Positions 19,279 through 28,126 of a stretch of 64,000 nt of DNA are shown here, in pieces (position 1 is the stretch's first letter; each line of letters begins with the position of its first letter). The notes beneath the pieces are model-generated. The model made no database searches. It was not told the DNA's origin and saw only the letters and a list, made by a program, of their open reading frames with translations. The translations under genes were made by a program, and so were the position numbers. Origin of the DNA: NORP23 sp050302475 (GTDB taxonomy: Bacteria > Pseudomonadota > Alphaproteobacteria > Rhodobacterales > Rhodobacteraceae); the NCBI GenBank assembly GCA_050302475.1, contig JBNLBF010000001.1, positions 1-64,000 of the forward strand, written 5' to 3'.

Positions 19279-20654
19279 TAGGACGGGTCTCCGTTCAGTT
19301 TCCGGGCTGTGCCCATAGATTTAATCGCGTCCACCAGCAAGCCCATTTTTGCGCCTAAAGACCCTTTGACCAAAACTACGTCGCCTTTGTGCAGATTTTG
19401 CGCAAGAGTTGAGGTCATTTCGGCGGAGGTCGCGAACCAAAGCCCTCGCTTATAGGCCGGAAGCGCCTGATGAAGGGCCTGCATCCGCGGGCCGATACAA
19501 TGAAACATGTCGATTTGCTGGACAGCCGGATGCTGGGCCAAAGCAGCATGCAGTTGCATCTCGGTCTCCCCCAGTTCCAGCATATCGCCAAGGATCGCAA
19601 TCCGGCGATTGCCACCTGCATGCGCCAGCGTATCGAGGCCCGCACCTACCGACAGCGGGTTGGCGTTATAGGCATCGTCGATCAAGATGATACCGTCGAT
19701 ATCCCACCGCTCACCCCGCCCTGCCGGGGCTCGCCAGTTTTGCAGGGCATCGACAGCCTTCGCCATATCCAGTCCCAACGCGTGTACGGTCAGAAGGACC
19801 GCGAGAGCATTTTCGACAAAATGGGTGCCTTCGGCATGGATTGTCAGGTGCAGGGGGTGACCAGCGATATGAACATCAGCAAGGGTTTTACCCGGCTTGA
19901 TCGATACGTCATCAATCCGTGTGTCCCCTTTGCCAAATCCCAACGCATGATACGCGCTCGCCGCCACCTGCAAAATGGCGGAGGTCTCCAATCCCGCATT
20001 ATAAATCGCTGTCCCGTCGGTCCGCAGCCCGCTGAATATCGCAGCCTTTTCGTCAGCAATTTCGCTGACATCGCGAAAGGCCGCCAGATGGACCGGGGCG
20101 ACATTGGTCACAATCGCCACATCCAGATCCGCCAGTGCCGCAAGCGGGGCAATTTCGCCGGGGTGGTTCATGCCGATCTCGATCACCGCAAAATCAGTGT
20201 CAGATGGCATTCGCGCCAAAGTCAGGGGCACCCCCCAGTGGTTGTTAAAGCTTTTTTCAGCAGCGTGAACCGTGCCGAACGCGGACAGAACCGTGCGCAA
20301 CATCTCCTTGGTGGAAGTCTTTCCCGCTGATCCGGTCACCCCGATCACCTTGGCCGCTGTCCGCATCCGCGCTGCAGCGCCAAGGGAACGCAATCCGTCC
20401 AGAACATCCGGCACGATCAGCAAAGGTGCATCCGCCGGAACGCCGTCAGGAATGCGTGAAACCATCGCTGCCCCTGCACCTTTCGCCAGCGCTTCGCCGA
20501 CAAAATCATGTCCATCGCGGATATCTTTAAGCGCCACGAACAGGTCTCCGGGCTGGAGGGACCGCGTGTCGATGGATACGCCAGTCGCGCGCCAGTCGCC
20601 AACCGCCTCCCCGCCCGTTGCGGCGACGGCATCTTTGGCGGTCCAAAGGGTCAT
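19278..20654 (-). CDS. murF: UDP-MurNAc-tripeptide D-alanyl-D-alanine ligase
   Basis: Adds D-Ala-D-Ala, the product of Ddl encoded nearby, to UDP-MurNAc-tripeptide. The 458 residues include SIDTRSLQPGDLFVAL at the N-terminus, the ATP loop GVTGSAGKTSTKEML, the EIGMNHPGEI block and IDDAYNANPLS, all MurF signatures. It overlaps murE by 4 bp and mraY by 1 bp. Confidence 0.97.
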   Translation of the reverse strand: MTLWTAKDAVAATGGEAVGDWRATGVSIDTRSLQPGDLFVALKDIRDGHDFVGEALAKGAGAAMVSRIPDGVPADAPLLIVPDVLDGLRSLGAAARMRTAAKVIGVTGSAGKTSTKEMLRTVLSAFGTVHAAEKSFNNHWGVPLTLARMPSDTDFAVIEIGMNHPGEIAPLAALADLDVAIVTNVAPVHLAAFRDVSEIADEKAAIFSGLRTDGTAIYNAGLETSAILQVAASAYHALGFGKGDTRIDDVSIKPGKTLADVHIAGHPLHLTIHAEGTHFVENALAVLLTVHALGLDMAKAVDALQNWRAPAGRGERWDIDGIILIDDAYNANPLSVGAGLDTLAHAGGNRRIAILGDMLELGETEMQLHAALAQHPAVQQIDMFHCIGPRMQALHQALPAYKRGLWFATSAEMTSTLAQNLHKGDVVLVKGSLGAKMGLLVDAIKSMGTARKLNGDPS

Positions 20655-22108
20655 ATTTTCCCCTCCAACGCGGCGACGGCGATGCTCGCCTGCTCCGCAT
20701 CATTGAAGGCAAGAATATCATTGCCGACGATCTGCCCGGTCTCATGCCCCTTGCCTGCAATCAGCAGCGCATCACCGGGGCGCAGCGCGTCTACGGCGGT
20801 CAGGATCGCCTCAGCCCGGTCGCCGATTTCATTGGCATCAGGACAGGCGGTCATAATCGCCGCACGAATGTCCGCAGGCACTTCTGATCGAGGATTATCA
20901 TCGGTGACAAACAGCACATCCGCATGGGCCTGCGCCGCCGCCCCCATCATCGGGCGTTTACCGGGGTCACGGTCTCCGCCCGCCCCGAACACAACCAGCA
21001 ACCGCCCCATCACATGCGGGCGCATCGCTTGCAACGCTGTGGCCAAAGCGTCCGGGGTGTGGGCGTAATCGACAAACACCATCGCGCCATTCGCGCGCGT
21101 CGCGACATGCTGCATCCGACCGCGTACGGTCTCCAGCATTTCACACGACCTGAACACCTCTTCCGGCTCTGCCCCGCAGGCAATCACCATTCCGGCGGCA
21201 ACCAGCACATTTTCCGCCTGAAACCCGCCCAACAGGTTCAGCTTCAGCAGGTAATCCTCGCCCTCATGGGCCACCATCACGTCCTGCCCGTCCGCGCGAA
21301 ACCGCGTGTTCAGGATCGCGATATCCGCGCCCTTGCCGCCGACCGTGATCACCGGCCGTTTCTGTTCCGCCGCCAGCTCTGCCCCATGCGCATCGGCGAT
21401 GTTAATCACCGCCGGCGCATCAGCCGGCAATACCCGGCGAAACAGCCCGGCTTTTGCGGCAAAATAATCGTCGAAATCTTTATGATAATCCAGATGATCG
21501 CGACTGAGGTTCGTGAATCCCGCCGCGCTCAGTCTCACCCCATCCAGCCGCCGTTGCGCGAGACCGTGCGAGGATGCCTCCATCGCCGCATGGGTCACAC
21601 CCTGATCCGCCAGATCAGCCAACAGCTTATGCAGCGTGATCGGTTCGGGGGTCGTATGGGACAACGACGCAGACACGGCGCCCTCCACCCCGGCGGTCCC
21701 GAAATTCACTGCCCGTTCCCCCAGCAATTCCCAAATCTGGCGCGTAAAACTGGCGACCGAGGTTTTGCCATTTGTCCCCGTCACCGCCACCATCGTTGCA
21801 GGCTGACGGTCAAACCACGCGGCAGCGGCCTTCGCCAGCACCAGCCGCGGATCATCCGAGATCAGATAAACAACGTCGAAATCCCCGGCGAGCGCATACC
21901 CTTCGCAATCCGTCAGGACAACGCTCGCTCCCATCCGCACTGCATATTGAATGAACTCCGCCCCGTGCATATTCGCGCCGGGCAAAGCCGCAAACAGAAA
22001 CCCGTCCTTTACCTCGCGACTGTCCACCGCCAGCCCGGTCACCGCCGGGATGTCGCCGCCGATGACCTCGACATCAAAGGAATCCCATGGCAGGTTTCGT
22101 GCATCCAT
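20651..22108 (-). CDS. murE: UDP-MurNAc-L-Ala-D-Glu--meso-diaminopimelate ligase
   Basis: Adds the third stem residue. The motif TDDNPRSE near residue 410 contains DNPR, which selects meso-diaminopimelate rather than lysine, so the wall is of the Gram-negative DAP type. Other signatures are LAVDSREVKDGFLFAAL, the ATP loop AVTGTNGKTSVASF and SSHGLAQRRLDG. The 485-residue length is normal. Only 21 bp separate it from the end of ftsI. Confidence 0.97.
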   Translation of the reverse strand: MDARNLPWDSFDVEVIGGDIPAVTGLAVDSREVKDGFLFAALPGANMHGAEFIQYAVRMGASVVLTDCEGYALAGDFDVVYLISDDPRLVLAKAAAAWFDRQPATMVAVTGTNGKTSVASFTRQIWELLGERAVNFGTAGVEGAVSASLSHTTPEPITLHKLLADLADQGVTHAAMEASSHGLAQRRLDGVRLSAAGFTNLSRDHLDYHKDFDDYFAAKAGLFRRVLPADAPAVINIADAHGAELAAEQKRPVITVGGKGADIAILNTRFRADGQDVMVAHEGEDYLLKLNLLGGFQAENVLVAAGMVIACGAEPEEVFRSCEMLETVRGRMQHVATRANGAMVFVDYAHTPDALATALQAMRPHVMGRLLVVFGAGGDRDPGKRPMMGAAAQAHADVLFVTDDNPRSEVPADIRAAIMTACPDANEIGDRAEAILTAVDALRPGDALLIAGKGHETGQIVGNDILAFNDAEQASIAVAALEGKI

Positions 22109-22129
22109 GAAGGCGTCTTTGCCCCCTTG

Positions 22130-23917
22130 TCAGTTGCTCGTCAAGGTGACGTTAGGGTTGGTCGCATCGTCGAAATATTCCGGCCGCAGCCCCATCAGAG
22201 GCGCAACCCGGCGCACGATCTCGGCCGCAACGGGGACCGAGGTCCAACCTGCAGTGCGGCGTGCCTCCAGCCCAGAATTTTCTTCAGGCTCATCCAGCGA
22301 CACGACCAGTACATATTGCGGATCTGACGTCGGGAAGACCCCGGCAAAAGTGGTGATCACCTTATCTTCGTAATAACCGCCCTGCGGGTTCGGTTTGTCC
22401 GCCGTGCCGGTTTTACCGCCGATCTGGTAACCCTCGACTTCTGCCAGCGACGCCGTCCCCCGGGTTACCACCTGGCGCAGCATGTCGCGCAGTATGTCAG
22501 AGGTTTCCTGCGAAATCACCCGGTCCGCCTCGGTCGGGACTTCTTCTGATTTCAACAACGTCGGCGTTACCCGCAAGCCGCCATTGGTCACCGTCGCATA
22601 TGCCGCTGCCAGATGGAGCGGCGAGGCTGAAAGGCCATGCCCATAGGCAATCGTCATGGCTGACAGTTCCGACCAATTGCGCGGGATCAAAGGTTTGGAA
22701 CGCTGCGCCTCGGGCAGTTCAACCGACAGTTTGTCAAAGAAGCCCAGCGCGCGCAGCATATCCTGCTGCGGTTCCACGCCAAACTCACGTGCCAGATTTG
22801 CCGACCCGATATTAGAAGATTTCACGATCACATCCGTCAGGCTCAACTGCGCCCCGTAATTGTGGAAATCCCGGATCGTAAAGCGGCCCCAACGCAATGG
22901 ACCGGCGGTGTTGATCATGGTTGACGGGGTGGCAATCCCCTCCTCCATCGCAATCGCGGCGGTGAAAATCTTGAAGGTTGAGCCGAGTTCATATTTCCCC
23001 TGCGCCGCGCGGTTGAACAACGGGCTGTCCGCCGGGTCGCCGCTGACGGGCGGGTTCGGGCGGTGGTTCGGATCAAAATCGGGTAAAGAGACCATTGCAA
23101 TAATCTGCCCGGTATGCACATCCATCAGCACGGCCGAGGCCCCCTTGGCCTGCATCATCGCCATGCCACCGCGCAGGACTCGCCGCATTGCCGCCTGAAT
23201 AGATATGTCGATGGACAGCTCCAGCGGAGCACCCTCATTGGCCGGATCGCGAAGGAACTCGTCGAACATCAGTTCTACGCCCGCCGTACCGATGACCTCC
23301 GCCGCGTGAACGCCCTCGCGCCCGAAGGAGGTACCGCCCAGAATGTGCGCAGCGAGGTTCCCGTTCGGATATAAGCGCAATTCGCGCGGGCCGAATTGCA
23401 GACCCGGTTCGCCGAGGTCATACACCGCCTGACGCTGTTCGGGCGAAAGCTTACGTTTGATCCAGACAAATTTGCGTTCGCTGACAAAAATGCGCAGCAG
23501 ACTCTCGGCATCAAGATCCGGGAATATCTGCGCCAGCCCGTTCGCCGCTGCCAGCGGATCGACCATGTCCTGCGGATGTGCAAACAAGGAGGTCGTGATC
23601 AGGTTCGTTGCCAGAATTTCACCGTTTCTGTCAACGATATCAGCACGTTGGTTAACAATTGGTGTGGTCGTGCGGACGATACGCGGCTCCGCCGGTTCGC
23701 TCGCAGCCAGCATTGTCATCTTGTAGCCCACGGCTCCAAAGGCCATCACGAATGTCAACGCCAGCAAGATCAGACGGCTTTCGGCGCGGCGGCGCTCGGA
23801 CGTGCGTTGTTTGCGCAGACGCTCGGCCTTGGCCTGCGCCTCGATCAGCGCCGGATCGACGCCATCTTCGCGGGCGCGCAGCACCTTCGCAATGGGGCGG
23901 AGCGGCTGGCGGGTCAT
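22130..23917 (-). CDS. ftsI: septal transpeptidase FtsI (PBP3)
   Basis: Class B penicillin-binding protein that cross-links septal peptidoglycan, working with FtsW. The 595-residue protein has a basic cytoplasmic tail, one membrane anchor at about 48-68, a non-catalytic dimerisation domain and the transpeptidase domain with the three active-site motifs: STFK (catalytic Ser), SSN in VKSSNIGSA, and KTG in GGKTGTADKP. The start overlaps the ftsL stop by ATGA. Confidence 0.97.
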   Translation of the reverse strand: MTRQPLRPIAKVLRAREDGVDPALIEAQAKAERLRKQRTSERRRAESRLILLALTFVMAFGAVGYKMTMLAASEPAEPRIVRTTTPIVNQRADIVDRNGEILATNLITTSLFAHPQDMVDPLAAANGLAQIFPDLDAESLLRIFVSERKFVWIKRKLSPEQRQAVYDLGEPGLQFGPRELRLYPNGNLAAHILGGTSFGREGVHAAEVIGTAGVELMFDEFLRDPANEGAPLELSIDISIQAAMRRVLRGGMAMMQAKGASAVLMDVHTGQIIAMVSLPDFDPNHRPNPPVSGDPADSPLFNRAAQGKYELGSTFKIFTAAIAMEEGIATPSTMINTAGPLRWGRFTIRDFHNYGAQLSLTDVIVKSSNIGSANLAREFGVEPQQDMLRALGFFDKLSVELPEAQRSKPLIPRNWSELSAMTIAYGHGLSASPLHLAAAYATVTNGGLRVTPTLLKSEEVPTEADRVISQETSDILRDMLRQVVTRGTASLAEVEGYQIGGKTGTADKPNPQGGYYEDKVITTFAGVFPTSDPQYVLVVSLDEPEENSGLEARRTAGWTSVPVAAEIVRRVAPLMGLRPEYFDDATNPNVTLTSN

Positions 23918-24288
23918 TCGTCACCTGCCATAATATCTTCGATAGCCGCCGCAATCAGCATATCGATCAGCGGGTCCTCGGAAATGGGCGGATCAACCTC
24001 CGGCTCCGGATAGGATATCCGCGAGATTTCATCGAAATGCCCGGGATGCAGCGGCATCAGCTTCAGGGCGGAAAAATGTTTCTCCGACAGGGCCAGCAGC
24101 CGTTCGGGACGGTTCAGATAGGCCCATTCGGCGCGCAAGACTGCAATCGTCTGGCGTTCCAGCGCGATCTGATCATAAAGCGTATCCACCCGCGCCAGCG
24201 CTTCCTGCGTGCGGTAATTCACGCGATAAGCCCAGGTGGCAAAGAAAACAACAAGCGCAACGCCAAAAACCAATAACACACCCCTCAT
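23914..24288 (-). CDS. ftsL: cell division protein FtsL
   Basis: Small bitopic protein of the FtsQLB divisome complex. The 124 residues hold one N-terminal membrane segment (about 3-20), then a helical coiled-coil region (about 28-60: QEALARVDTLYDQIALERQ) and NRPERLLALSEKHF. The acidic C-terminus (about 95-124) is longer than in E. coli FtsL. Identification rests on shape and position between rsmH and ftsI; it overlaps both by 4 bp. Confidence 0.9.
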   Translation of the reverse strand: MRGVLLVFGVALVVFFATWAYRVNYRTQEALARVDTLYDQIALERQTIAVLRAEWAYLNRPERLLALSEKHFSALKLMPLHPGHFDEISRISYPEPEVDPPISEDPLIDMLIAAAIEDIMAGDE

Positions 24289-25280
24289 GCGAACACCTCC
24301 GCAAGGTCGAGGGGCGGCAGGCCGATGGTCGCCGGGTCGATTTTTCCGGCTGGCGCAGCTGTCCGGCGCGCAATCCGCAATTTGGCGGAGCGGGATCGCG
24401 GATTCACAGCCAGCTCGCTGTCCGATGCTGTTACCGCCTTGCGTGTTAGTTTTTCAAAGGGCGTGTCAGGCGTATCCGTCACGGGCACATAGCGGTTCAC
24501 CTTCGGCGCATCGCTACGCTGCTGAATGAACCGTTTCACCATCCGGTCTTCCAGTGAATGGAAGGTGACAACGACCAGCAACCCGCCCTCGGCCAGTGCG
24601 GCCTCCGCGGCCTGAAGCCCCCGCGCTAGCTCACCCAGCTCGTCATTAACGGCAATGCGCAGCGCTTGAAAGGATCGCGTTGCAGCATGAGGTTGACCCT
24701 TTTTCGGACGGGGCATAATTCGTTCGATCATCCCGGCCAATTGCAGCGTGGTCGTAAATGGCGCCGCCTTGCGGTCCATCACAATCGCCCGGGCGATCTT
24801 GCGAGAGGCGCGTTCCTCCCCGAACCGGAACAGGATATCGGCAATCACACCTTCAGGCGCACGATTTACAATGTCTGCTGCTGACGGCCCGGATTGTTCC
24901 ATACGCATATCGAGCGGTCCGTCCTTCATGAAGGAAAACCCGCGCTCCGCCTGATCCAGCTGCATCGAGGATACGCCGATATCCAGCACAACCCCGTCCA
25001 GCTTCACATTCAGATCGGCGGCGATCTCATCCAGATTCCCAAACCGCCCGTCAACAATCGTCAGCCGGTCACCATACTCATCCTGCCAGGCTTTAGCACG
25101 TTCCAGCGCCTCGGGGTCACGATCAACCGCGATCACACGGTCTGCACCGGCCTCCAGCAGCGCGCGCGTATACCCGCCAGCGCCCATCGTGCCATCCAGC
25201 CAAATGCCCTTAACCGGTTGAATATGCGTTAAAATATCATCGAGAAGGACGGGAATATGCGGCGAGGAGGACGCGGCCAT
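24285..25280 (-). CDS. rsmH: 16S rRNA m4C1402 methyltransferase RsmH
   Basis: SAM-dependent enzyme (formerly MraW) methylating C1402 in the ribosomal decoding centre. The 331 residues show the SAM motif LDGTMGAGGYTRALLEAG (about 28-45), VDRDPEAL, GVVLDIGVSSMQLDQAERGFSF and the late motif TFHSLEDRMVKRF. It starts four bases after the mraZ stop and overlaps ftsL. Confidence 0.97.
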   Translation of the reverse strand: MAASSSPHIPVLLDDILTHIQPVKGIWLDGTMGAGGYTRALLEAGADRVIAVDRDPEALERAKAWQDEYGDRLTIVDGRFGNLDEIAADLNVKLDGVVLDIGVSSMQLDQAERGFSFMKDGPLDMRMEQSGPSAADIVNRAPEGVIADILFRFGEERASRKIARAIVMDRKAAPFTTTLQLAGMIERIMPRPKKGQPHAATRSFQALRIAVNDELGELARGLQAAEAALAEGGLLVVVTFHSLEDRMVKRFIQQRSDAPKVNRYVPVTDTPDTPFEKLTRKAVTASDSELAVNPRSRSAKLRIARRTAAPAGKIDPATIGLPPLDLAEVFA

Positions 25281-25283
25281 GCC

Positions 25284-25778
25284 TTATCCCTCCCGCTTGT
25301 CGCCATAAAGATATGCGTGGGGTTTTTCTGTGGTTTCCCCCCAGGTCACAATGCGTTCCCGATCCGCCTCGTAGGCTTTCGGCTCCCACATCTGGAAGGT
25401 GCTGCCTTTACCGACAAAGATCAGCTCACCTTTGACGCCGATCTTTTCGCGCAACGCCGCCGAGAGGACCATACGTCCGTTTTCGTCAACGCTGGCGTAA
25501 TCGGAATCAGTGTGCATGACCGTTTCCCAATATTCGCGTTCGGGCGAAAACCGTTCCATGCCTTCGATCAGTTCGTCCATCTCTTCGGCCGCGCGCATGG
25601 AATAGCCTTCAAGGCATTTGCCGCTGCGCGATCCGTGGACAATAACAAGTTGAGGGTTTTCACCGGGACCCCAATCGGGATCACCTTCTTCGAGTACACG
25701 ACGAAAAGAGGCCGGGATACTCACCCGTCCTTTCGCGTCCACCTTGTGGACCGATTTGCCTCTGAAACGTCGTGCCAC
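25284..25778 (-). CDS. mraZ: transcriptional regulator MraZ
   Basis: DNA-binding repressor of the dcw operon; the protein forms rings of AbrB-like domains. The 164 residues hold two copies of the core DxxxR motif, VDAKGRVSIPASFR (about 13-26) and VDENGRMVLSAALR (about 96-109). The start is GTG at 25778 with AGGA just upstream. A three-repeat MraZ-type box lies about 370 bp upstream, and the leader holds a strong hairpin, so self-regulation of the whole cluster is likely. Confidence 0.96.
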   Translation of the reverse strand: MARRFRGKSVHKVDAKGRVSIPASFRRVLEEGDPDWGPGENPQLVIVHGSRSGKCLEGYSMRAAEEMDELIEGMERFSPEREYWETVMHTDSDYASVDENGRMVLSAALREKIGVKGELIFVGKGSTFQMWEPKAYEADRERIVTWGETTEKPHAYLYGDKREG

Positions 25779-25814
25779 GCTTCCTGTTTCCTTTCGCCTG
25801 TCCCCGAAACGGAA

Positions 25815-25852
25815 GCGGCGGTTCGTGCCTGCCTAATTGCACGAGCCGCCGC
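25815..25852 (-). promoter_or_regulatory. leader hairpin upstream of mraZ
   Basis: Two 14-base arms (25815-25828 and 25839-25852) pair perfectly except for one position, with a 10-base loop, ending 37 bases before the mraZ GTG. In the mRNA the odd pair is C-A; in a plus-strand RNA it would be a G-U wobble. The role is unknown. Confidence 0.5.
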
Positions 25853-26012
25853 CTGTCCCGTCTAGGGTCGCCCGACTACGCCACTTTACGTGTCTGCTCG
25901 CTTCGCGCGTCGGATCTTTCACCTTGGGAAGGATGCGGTGCCTGTATGAAACCTGCTCAAGTTTCGCTTTTGGGGAGAAGTTCCGCCTCCATCCGATGAA
26001 AAAGGGATAGCA

Positions 26013-26038
26013 TGGGAAATTATGGAAATCAATGGGTT
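26013..26038 (+). promoter_or_regulatory. second MraZ-box-like array, opposite orientation
   Basis: On the plus strand TGGGAA (26013), TGGAAA (26023) and TGGGTT (26033) repeat with an exact 10-bp period, the geometry of an MraZ box but facing away from mraZ. Further TGGG elements at 26054 and 26076 are not in the same phase. It may help looping or control the plus-strand gene at 26414 (inference). Confidence 0.4.
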
Positions 26039-26147
26039 TAGACAGCACTTACATGGGCAACAGAGGGTGTTTCCATGGGAAATCCCAATTTTTCGGCAGA
26101 TATAGCGGGAAGCACGGAAGGCAACCACAAGATGTAGGGGCACAAAT

Positions 26148-26173
26148 TTCCCATTTTTTCCCATGAATTCCCG
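26148..26173 (-). promoter_or_regulatory. MraZ box (operator of the dcw cluster)
   Basis: Reading toward mraZ, CGGGAA-N4-TGGGAA-N4-TGGGAA repeat with an exact 10-bp period. Known MraZ operators are direct TGGGN repeats separated by about 5 bp, so sequence, spacing and position fit self-repression by MraZ. It is about 370 bp upstream of the GTG, which implies a long leader or a promoter close to the box. Confidence 0.7.
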
Positions 26174-26413
26174 ATCAACGGGCTGTTTCGGGCAATAATC
26201 TGTAAATTATTTCGCATTTCCACGGCGAAAAATTCAACGAATCCAAAGAGAATCGTCTGATTCTTTCAGTTGTTGGGCGTCAGGACATACGGGATCACAG
26301 GAATCCTCTGCCTCTTTGCGACATTTGTGTCCAAGATCACAGTTGGGAAAAGTCTGGCCAGCTATGATCGCTGTCGTTAGGATAATCTCATCCGTATCAA
26401 ATCAAACAGGGAT

Positions 26414-27628
26414 ATGAGTATGAAACGTTTTTCACTTAGGGCCGCAATTGTTGCGCTGACCCTGACTCCGCTTGCCGTCTCGGCACAGGGGATCGACTGT
26501 AATATCGGAACACCGGGCGAATGGATCGGCGGTGATCAGGCGTCTTCAAATGCTATTTCATTTATGGATGGTGATCCGGTTGATCTGGATATCTCCATCG
26601 CGCCAAACGAAACCCATGTCGCCTTGTTCGAGGTCGAAGGAACAGACAATTTCCGGATCGAAGCCATGAGCGTCGACGGTGACACGCTCATCGAACTGCG
26701 TAACGAAAACGGCCTGCGCATCGCCGAGGATGACGATAGCGGCGGGGCTGGCAATTCCCGGATCGAAACGGTTCTGGATCCCGGTATCTATTGTATCGCG
26801 ACCTCCGGCTATGACGGCACTGGTCTAACCGGGACTGTTCGCGTCGGCATGCAGGATCAGGAAGCCCTGACGGCTGACACCGCTGCCCCCTATTGCGATG
26901 CGGATACAGCTGCAGAATGGATGACCGAAGGCGGTGTTGATACGATGCTCGCCGGTGGCGTGACCGCCGTCGGATCGCCTGACAGCACACCATATTTCAA
27001 ATTCACGCTCGACAGCGCGATGCCGCTCTCGATTTCAGCTCGGAACGAGGATGCCGATCCGGTGCTCTATCTGTTCGACTCTTCAGGATATCTGCTGGCA
27101 GAGAATGACGATTATGACGGTCTCGATTCCCGGATTGATATGCCGGGCGGCTTGGAAGCCGGTGACTATTGCGTTGGCATTCGTGCGTTGAATGATTCGA
27201 CAATGCCCATCACTGTGACGCTGTTCGAATATGACGAAGCAGCGATTCAGGCAGATATGTATGACAACGCCGAAGCTGCTCCGCCGCTGGACGGGTCTTA
27301 TCCGGTCGAAGCCCTCGGTGAACTGCAGGGTCGTCATCGTTCCGACGTTCGCCTCAGCAATGCGGCCGCATGGTATAGCGTTGACATCGCAGAAGGCGGC
27401 CTGCTGGTTGTCGAAGGGATCGGTGTTGGCGGCTCGGACCCCTATCTGGTTCTTTACGACGATCTTGGGCGCGAACTGAGTCGCAATGATGATGCCGGTG
27501 GCGGCTTTGACAGCATGATCGCCCAGCGCGTATTCCCGGGCACCTATATGATCGCTGTCTCCGAAGCCGGAGGACCGGGCACCGGATCGGTCCGTCTGGT
27601 CATCGAACGCTACGTTCCGGCGGAATAA
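26414..27628 (+). CDS. secreted protein with three PPC-like repeats
   Basis: A 404-residue exported protein: signal peptide at about 1-25 (ending AVSAQG), then three related beta-rich domains (about 45-150, 175-275 and 295-400). Each has a hydrophobic strand, an Asp-rich loop (AEDDDSGGAGNS, AENDDYDGLDS, SRNDDAGGGFDS) and a closing LDPGIYC / LEAGDYC / VFPGTYM strand, the pattern of bacterial pre-peptidase C-terminal domains. No catalytic domain is present, so it is a stand-alone array; the acidic loops could bind calcium (inference). An alternative ATG is two codons on (26420). It is monocistronic, with a terminator after it. Confidence 0.8.
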   Translation: MSMKRFSLRAAIVALTLTPLAVSAQGIDCNIGTPGEWIGGDQASSNAISFMDGDPVDLDISIAPNETHVALFEVEGTDNFRIEAMSVDGDTLIELRNENGLRIAEDDDSGGAGNSRIETVLDPGIYCIATSGYDGTGLTGTVRVGMQDQEALTADTAAPYCDADTAAEWMTEGGVDTMLAGGVTAVGSPDSTPYFKFTLDSAMPLSISARNEDADPVLYLFDSSGYLLAENDDYDGLDSRIDMPGGLEAGDYCVGIRALNDSTMPITVTLFEYDEAAIQADMYDNAEAAPPLDGSYPVEALGELQGRHRSDVRLSNAAAWYSVDIAEGGLLVVEGIGVGGSDPYLVLYDDLGRELSRNDDAGGGFDSMIAQRVFPGTYMIAVSEAGGPGTGSVRLVIERYVPAE

Positions 27629-27642
27629 GCAAAACCGAGTTA

Positions 27643-27673
27643 GACCGCCCCTTCGTTGGAGGGGCGGTTTTTT
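27643..27673 (+). terminator. intrinsic terminator of the repeat-protein gene
   Basis: Stem ACCGCCCC (27644-27651) with GGGGCGGT (27661-27668) followed by a run of T, 15 bases after the stop codon: a classic Rho-independent terminator. Confidence 0.85.
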
Positions 27674-28126
27674 CATGCCTGATTAGTTGTTCACCCTTTT
27701 GGTGGAAAAAAAACGGTCTCAGTGAGACCCTGAAAGCCGCTGGCGATCCGACCAACGTTCCGTCCTGACCTTTCTGGCGGGGGAATATCCTGCTCGGGTG
27801 ACGGAACTGGCGATATGATATGCCGCCGAACTCCGTCTCCAGGAACATAAAGATGCTGGAGAAGGTCTGGCTGGTTACACGTCGCGCGCTGCGGCACGGA
27901 TAGACGAAAAGGGTTGGGCTTGATCAGGGCAATTCAACTGCAAGTCCCACTTTGCCAGCATCGTCGAAGGTGGTTATGTGATCATCACCCTGGTGATCAT
28001 GATGACCTGTCAGGGTAATTTCTGCCTATTGGCTGCGCTATCATCGCACACATTTTTTTACATCCCTGTCGAATCCGGCATCCTTGCTGCGTCACACTTT
28101 CACGGCCCAAGTGAAAGGAGATTCAC
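27674..28126. other. intergenic region without an intact gene
   Basis: About 450 bp between the terminator and the MAPEG gene. Apart from the possible ArsR-like remnant (27715-27920) it holds a short weak inverted repeat near 27978-27991 (ATCACC CT GGTGAT) and the MAPEG ribosome site. I see no intact gene or RNA. Confidence 0.5.
27715..27920 (+). pseudogene. possible ArsR-like gene remnant
   Basis: In one plus-strand frame the translation reads LSETLKAAGDPTNV, which resembles the start of ArsR/SmtB repressors (LKALGDPTRLRIL). After a one-base frame change it continues RSVLTFLAGEYPARVTELA, again like the first helices of an ArsR fold, then meets TGA and later AAELRLQEHKDAGEGL. At least one frameshift and one stop would be needed, so if real it is decayed. 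The match is from memory of the family, not an alignment. Confidence 0.3.

Larger units (their letters stand above)
25779..26413. other. 635-bp divergent intergenic region mraZ / secreted repeat protein
   Basis: No gene is supported here. It holds the mraZ leader hairpin, an MraZ box on the mraZ strand (26148-26173), an opposite array of similar repeats (26013-26038), single TGGG elements near 26054 and 26076, and the upstream region of the plus-strand gene at 26414. The middle is more A+T-rich than the genes around it. I could not fix a convincing -10/-35 pair for either gene. Confidence 0.6.

Noticed and set aside
20924..22327. 467-residue frame antisense to murE
   Set aside because: Arises from codon bias; the protein is His/Gln/Arg-rich with no domain.
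25779..25980. RNase P RNA just upstream of mraZ
   Set aside because: I checked for the conserved core GAGGAAAGTCCGG and did not find it on either strand.
27083..27676. 197-residue frame antisense to the secreted repeat protein
   Set aside because: Begins in the terminator and has no recognizable features.
27975..28010. Inverted repeats around GATCATCACC
   Set aside because: Short stems with tiny or long loops, and no T run or neighbouring feature to give them meaning.
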